DNA of 64,000 nucleotides from Hormiphora californensis (GCA_020137815.1 CM035354.1:3135342-3199341); one strand, 5' to 3'; counted from the stretch's first letter, positions 52,588 to 64,000 are shown. Notes: generated by a model not told the origin, from the letters alone. Translations and numbers: made by a program.

Positions 52588-53941
52588 ATGGATTCATTGA
52601 GCGATAAGCATAAAATCCTGGCTATCAGTGGTACAGCAGCTCTTCTAGTCATGTATTACTTTTGCTGTTTGAGAAAACGGCGACCTGTCGGACCTGTCAC
52701 CCTTGATGGGACTACAAAGATTCCCCTCACACTGATTGACAAGAAGATTATCTCACATGACACGAGGAGATTCAGATTTTCACTGCCATCGGATGATCAC
52801 ACTCTAGGATTACATGTAGGTAAGGATTATGTGGCTCTCACTGCATATTATTTCATGAAATGACGATTGGCACGTGTACTGTCAAGGTAATGACAAAGGA
52901 CTAAGAATATTGTTGAATTGTGGTAAGCACAGACACAGTATCAGGCGACTCAAGCACCATTTTAGCTAAGATCACATTTCTTACCTGCTAGGTGGTTTTA
53001 TCACTGTATCTACAACTATGGAGGGGAAACTGGTGGTAAAACCGTACACCCCAGTGACCAGTGAAGATGACAAGGGATACATGGATTTGATTATCAAGGT
53101 ATATCCAGATGGGAAAATGTCATCTTACATTGACTCCCTTGCCATTGGAGACACCCTCGCTGTCCGGGGGCCCAGTGGGAAGATCAAGTATCACGGTAAA
53201 GGTGTGTTCGAGGTGGAGAAGGGTAGAGATCGAAAGGAAAAGCAAGTGTATAAGAAGATAGGAATGATCGCCGGGGGATCGGGTATTACCCCGATGCTTC
53301 AGATAATTAATGATGTCATCAAACGGAAGGATGATACAACTGAGATGAGCCTTCTTTTTTCGAACAAGGTCAGTTGGAATCGTCTCGAAAATTTGCCTCA
53401 TTTGGACCTTATACACTGTCAAGTGTCAGACCCTAAACAATAAGCAGGATACCTAAAGCTGATTAAAATTCAGAGTATGTATACCTACATCTCATCGCGT
53501 TAACATTTCTCTCCCCTCAGACTGTTCCTGATATGTTGTGTGCTGATATGCTTGATGAACTTTGTGATTGTGACCAATTTGCTGTACACCACACCCTTTC
53601 AAGAGAAGATGAACCCGCAGGAGGTATGACGAGCTGTCATTGGAATGTTAAATCCTTCCTATTAAATCCAAATTTTCTTTATCTCAGTCCCCTAATTGGC
53701 CCCAAAATGGCAAAAATTCTTGGCCTAATCAGTAGCAATTAGTATTGCTCCCAAGATACAGTGCCAATAACCCATCGTTACAGGTATGCTAAAAGGCCGT
53801 GTTGACCGATCTAAGATAGAGAACTGTCTGCCACCTCCTGGTAATGACACTGTTATCCTTCTGTGTGGCCCAGGTGGATTAGTCAAGGAAACCTGCATTC
53901 CCATCCTAGAGGATATGGGACACAATTATCTTGTATTTTAA
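52588..53941 (+). CDS. CYB5R: NADH-cytochrome b5 reductase
   Basis: Exons: 52588-52819, 52992-53368, 53521-53623, 53784-53941; phases agree, 289 residues, normal for CYB5R1/2/3. An N-terminal membrane anchor ([17 protein letters not shown]) fits ER or outer mitochondrial membrane attachment. The flavin domain has [14 protein letters not shown] where the family has RPYT; the Arg that contacts the FAD phosphate is replaced by Lys. The FAD region [12 protein letters not shown] and NADH-domain motifs [10 protein letters not shown] and LLCGPGGL are intact, and the protein ends in the usual aromatic Phe. It transfers electrons from NADH through FAD to cytochrome b5 for fatty-acid desaturation and related reactions. 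Confidence 0.94.
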
Positions 53942-54283
53942 TAAGCAATTAAAATACAGAGCAATTGCTCCAAAGTACTTGATATAATATAGATGAAACA
54001 ATATATTCCGTTGTAGAGACAAATATTTTCAGTTTTAATGAAATTTATTTTAACTATGTAGTTTCTAATATTGTGTATGTACAATGTACATTGTGTATAC
54101 TCGGGTTCCCATTTGCAGTATTTGTCTATTTCTACCCAATTAGGGCTAAGTTATTAATTGTTATTATGCATTACAGTATTTCTAGTTGCTAACGGTATGA
54201 GCTGGTTATCATTACTCTTGTCATCTTATCAACACAAATCCCTATATTCCATATTAGCTGTTCGATGGACTAGGTAAACTAAA

Positions 54284-57200
54284 ATGGACGGCAGACCATC
54301 ATCAAGCCATGAGGTAAAACTTTTGTAGCACTGAAAAGGATTGAGAATAAAGTCGGATTTTTTGAAGTTATCACCCAAAACTCAAGAGCATGAGATATTT
54401 AACAACTTTTTAATTTGTAAATTGAGAGTAAAGTTGGATTTGTTGAGGTGACATACTTTATTTCTTAATACTTAACTGCTCCCTGTCTCTTGAAACACTA
54501 AACAGCTACAATTACAACCCTAACCACACACAGATCACTAAGGTAAAGGTGGCCCTTTTACTCGGTCACAGGGCCTCACATAAACCGGCCTGCAAGGAGA
54601 GCAGCAAGACCCATGATTGGAGTTTCTACGTTAGGGGTGAGGAGGGGTGTAGGTTAGAGCGATATGTGGAGCAGGTTATCTTTTATCTGCATACCACATT
54701 TGAGAACCCTGTACAAGGTATGAACACAATCATTGTAGCTCGTGTGTTTGTTATCATGTACTTTTCCGTGTACAAATATATTTTCCTATATTACGAACTC
54801 GTGTTACACAGTGTAACAATAAACACGACATATATTAGGTTACGATTACCCCCTCTCCCAATAACTCTGATTTCCACTAACTTCTCTTTACCCTTTGACA
54901 TATTGTGTTGTATTATGTTGTTCCTCTTGATAGTACAGAGTTCTACCTGTTTCAGTTGCTCACAAGCCACCCTTTGAGATCCACGAGAGTGGTTATGGGA
55001 CTTTTGTAATGAAGTGCGAGGTGCGATTCAAAAACAAACGAGATCCAAAGAAAATTGTGTAAGTTGATATTAAACTCACTAGTATTCGAGTAATAATGTG
55101 TGAATAAGCAATGAGATGCGATTTAAAACATTTACAAAATTACATTGTGTAAAGTATTCAAATCGCATCCCATCTGTTCAACTCTATTAAACAGCTACAT
55201 CTTCTTATTTCTAGTTATCCGTATGAGTTGACGTTGCCGGATCCAGGAAAGCCTGCCATCAGTAGCGTTAGAAAGGAAATGCTGACTTTCACCAACCCTC
55301 ACCCCGAGTTTTCCAACCGGCTGGTCCAGTAAGTTTTAGGGATTTTCAGGTTCTATTTATACCAGTCTCTCGCTCTTGTATATAGTCGGGAGAGATAACC
55401 GAAGATTGAGTTGAACTATAAATACCCTGAGATACTTCGCCACACAGTGTCCACACACCCCCTATACAACTTACCTAGTTACTGAGCCACACGTCACATA
55501 TAATGGTGTTGTAGACACTGACGTAACAACACTGTTGCTAGACAATCTTCCCTTCCCTAGGGGTGGAGGCAAGATAATCAGCGGAGGGACGGTGGTGGGG
55601 AAGACAGCGGACAAGAAACCAGCAGCCAGGATTGCAGCCCCTCCCCCATCCATCCCACCTGCCCCACCTGACGATGAGGAAGATGATGATGAGGAGGATA
55701 TCCGGGCCCCTCGTCCTGCCTCACCCCCTCCACCACCCAGTAGACCACCTCCTCCCCCTTCTTCCTCTTCCTCCTCTCGCCATGAAGTGTAAGATAATTG
55801 TGTGTTTATTGTGTATGGGGTACTCGCCCCCCCCCTTGCACCAATACTCTCTACACTGTTGTATAGTCACATTGTCGTCCTGTCCGTATTCATCATCATT
55901 AAATCTACTGGGTTTCGGCCGCGAGATATCGGGTTTCTAGTCTCTCTAAAGGTCTCTAAAGGTAAAAATTATTATTAGTTACCAACTTAGCTTCTTACAA
56001 ATGGTTACCCAGACGCCGCTATTTCATACTTGAACGAAACTAAGTTGGCCTACGATATCTTTGTTTGGTAACTTCGTAGATTTGGGGTAATGGGGCATTT
56101 AATGTGTATTTGGGTTTGTGGTAATGGGGCATAATGTGTAGTTATGAAATATGAGAGTTTGGGATATGAATGTGAGCATATATGATCTGTTAGTTGGTCT
56201 CGAGCTTCTTTGCTACTAAATGAACTTACCAATTTTGTCACACTGCGGTACATCACTTGACCACGACCCATCATCCTGACAAGTCAGTGTTGCCATTCAC
56301 GATATGAGTGGCTTCACATTTGATGGTGACAGTTGTCCCTGTTAGTGAAGCAGTCCAGCTTCCTTCTGTTGATCCCTCAACAGTAAAGGCAGGACACTCT
56401 GGTGCTAAATGTAAATAATAGTTGGTGTGAGTTGATAGTTATTTACAGGATATATGGAAAGCTTGGGCATTGGCAAACATCTGTATTAATTGAATTTAGA
56501 ACCTTACCTGCTCTGTAGTATTCAGATGCTGAGTCCCAATTGTGAAACTTGATCTTCTCCACAACATCGCCACCCGACTTTGAAACACATTTGGTATTTG
56601 GACCATCTGCGAACAGGCTAATTCAGCACCTCCACATTATTGCATGTGATGATGAGGTCAGTCTCTGTTTTGGTGATCGTCCAGATCTTATCCACCTCCT
56701 CTGGGGGTTGCACTGGCAGGTAGGTGTAGCTGCTGCTGCAGTAGATCTAACCGATACTTGACTTGGGAGGATAGCCTCACATCGACACCTACCTATCCAT
56801 TTACCGTCCTTGTCGAACGTCCACACCATGATCGGCTTCTTACTGCCCACTGTAGAGTTCGTCCTTATCTGGAGAGGTGTTCCCTCCAGGATCCCAGGGT
56901 ATTCTCACATCCGCTCTATAACAGCTGTCCAGTCTGAAACGCAATAAATATACTAAAACAGAGGCTATATACTTGCCAAGCTAGACTGCCTTTCCTCTCA
57001 GCCCAAACAAAGTATTATATAATGTTATTAACTGCAATCATCATAATTTAATCATCCTTACCAGTTGATCCTCCTATCACTACTTCAGTAATTGTGCCAA
57101 GTATCAGGAGACGAAACATAGCTTTAAACATACTGAATACGAGTTTTATAGCAAGCTAAATAGGGAAAAGAGCAAAAAGAACCGTTACACTGCATAGGGC

Positions 57201-60200
57201 TGCCTTTACTAAACGAGGGGGGAGAGAAATGCATTTATAGATTCATTTATAGAGGGGCCATTGCCCATTATAGAGAGCTAGACGTGTCTAAGAGCTTAGC
57301 TTTGCTTAGTGGTCACGTGCGCCTTTAATATAAGTTTGGGGGAGACCGGAGAAGAAAAAGTAGAGGGGAAATAAAAGGACCGTTATCTATCGTATGGTTA
57401 ATAGCCCGGCTGTCCTTAATAAACGACCATTATACTAGAAAGATCTAGTAGGGAGAGACAGAGGATGAATGAACAATAATTACCTTCACAGATAATATGG
57501 TCAGGCGAGAGAGGGGTCTAGTCACGCTCTGTGCTCTCCATGTTACTAACACAGAGAGAGAGAGAGAACTATAATACTAGATTGAGGTCAGAGTTGCAGC
57601 CCGGCGATTATAGGAGGACACAGTATTTAGTATTTATAGTAACCACGGCCCACCTCCAGGTGAATGGAGTTCGTGCTCTCCCGTTAGCAGGGAGCATGTT
57701 ATTAGAGAGAGAGCCGGGGCCGTGCAATTATTGAGAATGCAGTGATAATAGAGGGAGCAATATGGAGCAATATAATCTAATACTAATGCAAATTCCCTTG
57801 CAGAATAGTAGGCTAAATAGGGGAAAGAACAAAAAGAAAACCATGGGTTTCAAAAGTTAGCTCTAGGTCTCCTGAGTAACCATCCGGAGCCGTTCTCGAG
57901 AATTCTCCCGTAATCATTAATGCCGGTGGAGCACATATGGACGTACGTGGGCGCATATAGACGTACTTGGGCGCTGGCAGGCTTTGCATTGTATGTCTCT
58001 CACTCTCTCTGGAAAAACCGCACGTGCAGAGGCGCCGCGCCGCGGATCATATTCAGGTTGTAGGCAATTGCACGTACGTCCATACTCAAATATGTGCTCA
58101 ACCGGGATTAATGATTACAGGAGAACGGCTTAAAATATCTCTTAGAGTCTCCGGATGGTTACTCAGGAGATCTTTTGACTCCCATATGGTTTTACCCCAA
58201 GTCAAAAAATTTAATCCGTTTTTTGTTATGATCAACAACATTTCAAATGCTGATTACACCATGATGAAAACAGTTTGTGAAAAAGTAACACCCATGATTA
58301 GAGGTCGTGTCGAGGCCCCAAACAGATGTAACAAAAACTGAAACAATTTGGAGGGGTCGATGTAGTTATCGACTCTACTATAACTGCCAACTGGCATGGC
58401 GTCCAACCAGTTAGGTCATGACCCCCCCCCCCCCCCCCCGTTAAATCGGGAGCCGTTTAATCGGGGTCCGACTGTATTATATTAGATACAGGTCAGAGGT
58501 GCAGCCTAACCAATACAGGAGGACAAAATATTTATAGTAACCACGGCCCACCTCCAGGTGAATAAAAGCAAGGGAGTTCGTGCTCTCCCGTTAATGGGGA
58601 GCATGTTATTAGAGAGAGAGAGAGAGAGAGCTGGGGGTTCAATTATTGAGAATGCAGTGATAATAGAGGGAGCTATAGGGAGCAATATTCGGGGCCTGGC
58701 AAGGCCCCCCGACCCGAATATAACCCAAACTCAACCCATCCCCCCTAAAACATCCCCCCTAAAACTAAAACAACGGGGCCGAGCCGACAGGCCCTTAATA
58801 CCAGATGAAAAAAAAACCATAAAACCATAAACCATAAAACCATAAACCATAGATATTTTTAGAGTGAAAGTTTTGAAGCCCCCTGAAGTAGTAGAGAGGT
58901 GTTCTATGGCTCGTTGGAAAGGTCTCGAGGTCCCGCGACGTATAGGGGGTGTGGCGATGGCCATACCCAAACCTATAAGGGGTAGGACGCGAAAAACAGT
59001 CAAAATAAGGGGTATGCTGAACTCGGCAATTAGAAGCAGTAGAAAGGTGTTCTAGGGTGCGTTCGAAAGCTCTCGAGATGCTGAAGTAATTGGAATGTAA
59101 TTGGAAGTAATTACATGTAATTAAAATGTAATTAGATGTAATTAAAGGGTAATTACATGTAATTAAAAGGTCTAAATGACCCCAAATGACAATTTAGACA
59201 TATTTTGACATATTTGGAGGCCCTGAGACCAGTGGGTGGCCAAATTTAATCAGGTTTCGGGTCGGCTGACGTAAAAACTCCGCGTTTTGGTCGAGTAATA
59301 TATAATATATAACATAATAATAATATTAATATTCATATGCAGTGATTATAATAATAGGTTATTCTAGATGGTTTATATGTAGCGGGTCGCCCGCTAGGGT
59401 GATTCCCTACACCATATACTGCCCGACCTGCAAATTAAGGATTTATTGATTATAAGTTTTAGCGGCAAAAACATCCTTGCTTTTCCCAGAAATTCTCCTC
59501 GCTAAACCACATAACCCGGAAAACTCACTGCCGTTATCTCAACTTTTCTGTGGTTTACCAACTCGTTTTTCGGCTAGAGATAGCTGAGAGGGTTTTACAG
59601 AGACAGATTCACCCATCGTGACCTCCGTGACGTGTGTCGTGTTTACTTAATTTATAGTAAACCACGATCGAGATATCTGTCATTTCGGGTCACGGTGTAT
59701 GTGACTTATGACAAGATATTATTCAGGATATTATTCAGGATATTATGATTGATGTGATAATCCTGCATGGATACCGATACATACGTCTGCATACATACTG
59801 CTGGGGACTACAAGGATGACTAGTGTTACTAATCCCTACAGATTGAAATAACTCGCTCAACTTCAGTGCATCTAGTAGCTAAGTTGAAAAATATCGTCTT
59901 CGAACATTTTGTCTGGTATTCAGTGGGTATTTTTCTGCTGATATCCGATTGCATCTACCCTAAACATTATGTACAGTCGGACCCCGATTTACCGGGCACC
60001 GATTTACCGGAACCCCGATTTACCGGGAGGATTTCTTTCCCCCGATTTTTTTTGGAAAATTTTCCAAGTTTGGCCGGTCGGTAAACTTGCATTTGCAATT
60101 CGCTAGGTCTAATGGGGATCACGTATCGGTTCGTTTCGAACTGTCTAATTAGTGGCAGGACACGTGATAAGATGCACCGATTCGAAACACGATTCGAACG

Positions 60201-63200
60201 TGGCTAGTATACCTTAGAAAAATTTCATTTTTTTTGCAAAATTTTACAGAATCATTGTCAATGCTTTGATCGATGCTCCCCGTAAATTTTCAGAGAAAAA
60301 GTTACTATTTTGAAATTTTGATACTTCCTCACCCCGCTTAGGGTGCCCAGATTCGACATGGTATCACGTATCGGTCCGTTTCGAACCGTCTAATTAGCGG
60401 CAGGGCACGTGATAAGATGCACCGATTCGAAACACGATTCAAACGTGGCTGGTATACCTTAGAAAAAGTTTTTACAATTTTTTTTGAATTTTTTAAATTT
60501 TCTATTTCTAATGACAGAAGCAATGATCATATTGTCATCAATAAATGTATACTATACAGTTAGAGGTGTCTTGGTATAGAATTTTGGACAAAAGTAGGAT
60601 TTATGGGTCAAATATGCTCTACCCCGATATACCGCGCACCCCGATTTACCGGGCAAAATGGCTTCCCCCGAGGATCCCGGTAAATCGGGGTCCGACTGTA
60701 ATATAAGTTGGCCTACGATATCTTAGTTTGGTAACTTCGTAGATTTGGGGTTATGGGGCATAATGTGTATTTGGGTTTGGGGTAATGGGATATGATGTTG
60801 TAGTTATGGGAATTTGGGATATGAATGTGAGCATATGATATGATCTGTTAAGTGGTCTCGACTCTTCTTTGGTACTAAATGAACTTACCAATAAATTGCT
60901 CACAGGTTGGTACGTCACTTGACCAAGTTTCATCACTCTGACAGGTCAATGTTCCCTCTCCATTCAGGTCATACTTTTCCAGACATTCAACAGTAACTGT
61001 TACCCCAGGTGTAGTAGTGTCCCAATAGCCTATCATTGTTCCTTCAACAACAAAGCCAGGACATGACTTTGCATCTGGAAGAATAAGAGAGGATGCAACT
61101 TTTTTTCAGAAAATTTATTATTATCAGCCCAGACTAGGCAGTAGACATTAATTATTCCCTGGAATGGGATTTTACCTGCTTTGTAGAAGTCGGAGGCTGT
61201 ATTCCATGATTTATCAAAATAAATGCTCTCGGTGGTATCTCCTCCCCAATCTGGAACACACTTGCTAAATTCACTGGTTGCAAATTCATAATTGAGTACC
61301 TCGACACTATTGCAAGTGATGATAAGGTCCGATTCAGTTTTATTGAAGGTCCAGATCTTATCGACCTCATTAGGAGGCTGCACTGGAAGATCTTCGTAGA
61401 CATTGCTAGAAGTGCAGTCTGCCATCCAAAACGTAATATTAGGAGATGAGAATTTTATTGCAATTCCTGCTACATAACCTGGTCTCCCCATATCGATACC
61501 GATTAGATCTTTGCTTCCGACCACAGAATCTGTCTTGATTTGGACAGGTATCTCCTCCCACTTCCATGGGATGTTTTTATCAAACTGAAGCACCTTCCAA
61601 TTGTCATCTAAAAACGGAAAAGTGGTTGTTTAATTTACCAGTAACCAGTTGCGTACACACAAAAATGTGTGAGACCCATATATTATTACATGTGTGTCGC
61701 ACGTATTTTTTATTACTACAGCACTATGTGTAACCAGCGGTAACCATTCCATTTCATCTAAAAGGATGATTTTGAAAACTTGAATATTTTAACAAACCTG
61801 AGCCTAGGGAAGATTTCCAGAAGCATGCCGCGATGACTAGTAGAACCACAAGGCGAAACATCTTGCTGGTTCCAAGCCTTTGACAGTACAGAGTACTACA
61901 TTGAGCGCTAAGAATTGTTGGGTTAAGTCACTTAAGTCCGTTTCACTAAAGTCGGATTTTTTGAAGTTGTCTACCCCCCACCCTTTTACGTGCGGCGCCG
62001 TATTTGCACGTGACAACCGGGCCCCCACTTGCTCTCAGTTTACGGCAAAAAACCGCATATCACCGGAAAGAGCCTAATAATTTGTGAATCCTTAAAGTTT
62101 TTTTGACGAAATTGGTCTTGAAGAAACAAGGGCGTGAGAGCCAAAACAAGTTTCCGATGCGCAAATAAAAATAGCGAGTTGTATTATGGTAGGCTTAGTA
62201 GGGAAAAGAACAAAAAGATCCATTACATGGCATAGAGCTGTCTTTGCAGGAGGGAGAGAAATACATGCATTTAATTAGAGGTAGAGATTCATTCATAAAG
62301 GTCACGCTCTGCTCTCGCGTTAACAGGAATCTGCTATTAGAGAGCCCGGGATGGTTGAGCTATCTTTAAACATTGTATAATCAGATGAAATCGTGTATAA
62401 AATTGTAAAAAAACATTAAATTTATAGGGGCAATATGATTTCATTCGCTAAATGGTGCCAATAGGTCCCCCTACCTCAAAACGGAATTAAATGTAATCGT
62501 AATGTATACTTTCAGAGTCCACAAAAAGAAAAAGAAAAAGAAGGATAAGCGAGGGGATGATGAGAGAAAGGAGGAAGAAAGATCGCAGAGGAAGCACCGT
62601 CCTCCTCCCCCGTCTCCTCCCCCTTCTCCCCCACCCTCTCCCCCGCCTGCCCCTCGGCCATCGAAACACAAACATGAAAAAAGTAAGGCATTGTTATCAA
62701 CTTTCAACTTCGTTATGTCTCAGTATGTCTCATTAATGTCTCATTAATTTTCTTTAATTTAAAGTATGGTATTTTCAATTCACATGATTACTTCCACTTC
62801 GTGCAGCAAACACAAACAAAACCAAACTTCCTCCGCAGGTTCTACAGAGGAAAGGAAACCGAAGATAAAAGAGGAAAAGAAACAGAATCTTTCACAGGTC
62901 CTCGCATCTATCGGCGATGTTGAGTCCTCAGACGAGGATTATTTTGCATCCTCCCCTCCCCCACAGTCCCTCCGCAGACCCTCCCCTCCACCCCCTCCTC
63001 CTCCTGCGAAATCACGAGACCCGGAGCCTCAGAGAGCGGAGAAAAAGTCAAAAGATAAGCACAAGAGTCAACCTAAATCGACTGCCAGTTCCTCGCAAAG
63101 CTTTCTAGAATTTGACACGATGACCGCTCTGAAACCCCAGAAAAAGATAAAGGAGGAACGTCCACAGAAACCGCCTAAAGAGTCGCCTGTCAAAAAAAGG

Positions 63201-64000
63201 AGAGACATGAGAAATCCGAGCCACAGACAGTCAAGCGAGAGAGGGTAGAAAGAGAGGATCAAGGTGTAAAACGGGAACGGAGCGAAAAATCTGAAACTCG
63301 AGTAAAAAAGGAAAAGGTTTCCGTTGAGGAGCACCGATCTCAGACATCCCGGGATCGTGAACAGGGCCCTGTTATAAAGAAGGAGAAATCAGAGCCGTCC
63401 AGGAGAAGAGATCAGCATGACAAAGAATCATCCCGTCCTGTCAAATCGAAAACCAGTTCAAGTTCGAACGAGGAGAGAAAAGGGGGGTCGTCATCATCAT
63501 CGAAAGCTATGAATACGAGCAAGAACAAATCTGAAAACATGTTTCTTGAATTTGATAACATTTCCACGCTAAAGGCTAAGAAGAAAGAAGTAAAAAAGAA
63601 GGAAACTCCAGTACCTCCTCCTCCGCCGCCACCTGCCCCCATTGAGAACAGAAAAGAGGAAAAACGAGGATTAAAACGCTCCAGCTCAGAATCACTTAAT
63701 AGCGATGACACGCCTCTAAGTGCAGTTCCCCCGCCGCCGCCCAAGCCAAAGATTAAAAAGGAGCCAAATAGGGAGGTTGAATTAGCTGCTTCACAAAAGT
63801 CGAAAAAGCCAAAGCACAAGCTTAAAGCTCCCGTGCCTTCCAGGTCACCAGAACAACAGTCAATGATGGCGGAGCAGCAAAAACCAAAGTCGCGAAGTCG
63901 GGACTCTTCTGCTACTCCCAGCTTCCACCGCACCCCTGAACAAATTGTGACGTCAACTTCGGTAGTTCCCAAGCGGACAACCCAGGATAAAATTGTGGGT
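54284..64000 (+). CDS. MLLT3: YEATS-domain transcription elongation protein, AF9/ENL family (3' incomplete)
   Basis: Exons: 54284-54313, 54534-54717, 54956-55058, 55215-55328, 55561-55788, then 62516-62682 and 62839 to the window end. The first four encode a YEATS domain (LLLGHRASHKP, THDWSFYVRG, HKPPFEIHESGYGTF, MLTFTNPHPEF), a reader of acetylated or crotonylated histone lysines. Then comes an acidic and Pro-rich linker, a Lys/Pro-rich exon (HKKKKKKKDKRGDD) and a long basic Ser-rich region, as in AF9 and ENL, which recruit DOT1L and the super elongation complex through a C-terminal AHD not reached here. The donor at 55789 sits within gt-gtaag; unspliced, it reads HEV and stops at 55792. Phase across the 6.7-kb intron agrees. 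One frameshift near 63188-63200, a missing A in an A-run, breaks the last exon; the frame resumes HEKSEPQTVKRE. Confidence 0.82.
55789..56229. other. start of the long YEATS intron, no gene seen
   Basis: Mixed sequence with a C-run near 55828. The segment 56047-56229 is similar to 60710-60888, the 3' flank of the paralogous minus-strand gene, showing that the duplication includes flanking DNA. Confidence 0.5.
56230..57131 (-). pseudogene. decayed paralogue of the adjacent sushi-type secreted gene
   Basis: Minus strand: a signal-peptide exon (57131 to about 57062; MFKAMFRLLILGTI), a large exon (about 56930-56511) and a sushi exon (about 56407-56230). Each aligns by eye to the gene at 60889-61861, with segments such as EEVDKIWTITKTETDLIITC and KFHNWDSASEYYRA. 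The large exon breaks frame more than once and carries an in-frame TAG right after EVLN. The sushi exon shifts frame before TCQDDGSWSSDVPQC. Several independent lesions favour a pseudogene over base-call error. Splice sites are still intact, so it may be young or still transcribed. Confidence 0.7.
57565..57770. repeat. dispersed repeat, copy 1
   Basis: About 205 bp including accacggcccacctccagg, ttcgtgctctcccgtta and ttattgagaatgcagtgata recur in the same orientation at 58480-58685. A third, shorter match lies near 62295-62350. Probably an unclassified transposon family. Confidence 0.75.
57866..58172. repeat. inverted repeat, MITE-like
   Basis: Sequence 57866-57950 (ctcctgagtaaccatccgga, then cggtggagcacatat) returns in reverse complement at 58063-58172 (tccggatggttactcagg). 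The spacer is about 110 bp. The arms are imperfect. No coding capacity. Confidence 0.7.
58420..58476. mobile_element. solo pogo-like terminal repeat after a C-run
   Basis: After a C-run, ttaatcggggtccgactgta matches one end of the element at 59974-60698. No partner end was found nearby, so it is probably a deleted copy. Confidence 0.5.
58480..58685. repeat. dispersed repeat, copy 2
   Basis: Direct repeat of 57565-57770, diverged, with an expanded (GA)n where copy 1 has gagagagag. Confidence 0.75.
58686..59973. other. repeat-rich intron sequence, no gene recognised
   Basis: Contains an accataaa tandem run (58810-58855), a degenerate AT-rich array built on tgtaattaaa (about 59092-59165) and a short duplicated aggatatta (about 59720-59745). 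No exon supported. Confidence 0.5.
59974..60698. mobile_element. non-autonomous pogo/Tc1-mariner-like DNA transposon
   Basis: Terminal inverted repeats cagtcggaccccgatttacc (59974) and its reverse complement ggtaaatcggggtccgactg (ending 60698) are flanked by TA on both sides, the target duplication of the Tc1/mariner superfamily. The TIR resembles those of pogo/Tigger elements. The 725-bp interior has no transposase frame. It contains a direct repeat of about 125 bp (about 60113-60237 and 60362-60475), each with a gattcgaaacacgattc motif. Confidence 0.88.
60889..61861 (-). CDS. secreted or membrane sushi-domain protein with a novel N-terminal domain (3' incomplete)
   Basis: Minus-strand exons with agreeing phases: 61861-61798 (signal peptide MFRLVVLLVIAACFWKSSLG), 61607-61176 and 61074-60889, ending on a donor, so at least one more exon follows but was not found. 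The second exon encodes about 145 residues with WKVLQFDKNIPWKWEEIP, DKIWTFNKTESDLIITCN and KSWNTASDFYK. I recall similar unannotated domains in invertebrate surface proteins but know no name or function. The third exon is a sushi (CCP) domain: CPGFVVEGT, TVECLEKY, GTLTCQSDETWSSDVPTC. It lies inside the long YEATS intron on the opposite strand, 3.8 kb from its decayed copy. Confidence 0.75.
61862..62515. other. end of the long YEATS intron
   Basis: Presumed promoter of the minus-strand sushi gene followed by repeat-like DNA, including a third partial copy of the 57565 repeat near 62295-62350. The acceptor ttcag at 62511-62515 opens the next YEATS-gene exon. Confidence 0.5.

Overview
The window is nuclear DNA from an animal. 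Genes have spliceosomal GT-AG introns, most of them 50-600 bp, and genes sit 100-1,500 bp apart on both strands. The gene set is metazoan: a PTP-PEST-type tyrosine phosphatase, an EML5/6-type WD40 protein, IFT88, LYSMD3/4, canopy, a YEATS (AF9/ENL) protein and surface receptors with sushi and Ig modules. Compactness, the pseudouridine glycosidase-kinase fusion and the novel surface receptors suggest an early-branching marine invertebrate, perhaps a sponge. That placement is inference; no ribosomal or mitochondrial marker is present.

Layout. 1-4.3 kb: a 25-bp minisatellite, a 5'-truncated LINE on the minus strand, and a (CT)n tract. 4.3-19.1 kb (+): a long phosphatase gene whose 5' exons were not found. 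Its introns hold a small reverse-strand membrane-protein gene, a retroelement fragment, a ~108-copy 32-bp array ending at a splice acceptor, a 30-bp array starting at a splice donor, and a hairpin element. 20.2-26.8 kb (-): the EML5/6-like gene. 27.2-29.6 kb (-): intronless IFT88, with one frameshift. 30.0-33.8 kb (+): fused pseudouridine-5'-phosphate glycosidase / PfkB kinase. 34.1-35.8 kb (+): LYSMD3/4. 37.5-38.5 kb (+): intronless cytosolic sulfotransferase, with one frameshift.

39.3-43.3 kb (-) and 44.6-48.9 kb (+) form a head-to-head pair of surface-protein genes: a Cys-rich type I membrane protein and an Ig/GCC2-GCC3 protein with a GPI-like tail. 49.4-50.6 kb (+): canopy. 50.9-52.3 kb: a palindromic repeat block. 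52.4-52.6 kb: an 8-bp array abutting cytochrome b5 reductase (52.6-53.9 kb, +). From 54.3 kb to the window end (+): a YEATS gene of the AF9/ENL family. Its ~6.7-kb intron holds a reverse-strand sushi-type gene, a decayed paralogue of it, and several transposon-like repeats including one with pogo-like termini and TA duplications.

Functional links are modest. IFT88 is a ciliary gene, EML proteins bind microtubules, and a perfect X-box-like palindrome lies beside the EML gene. The other genes look like unrelated housekeeping, surface and signalling genes packed together. Three otherwise intact genes each carry one single-base frameshift, most simply explained as residual consensus errors. Exon models were built by hand; internal reading-frame phase was checked for the multi-exon genes except where noted.
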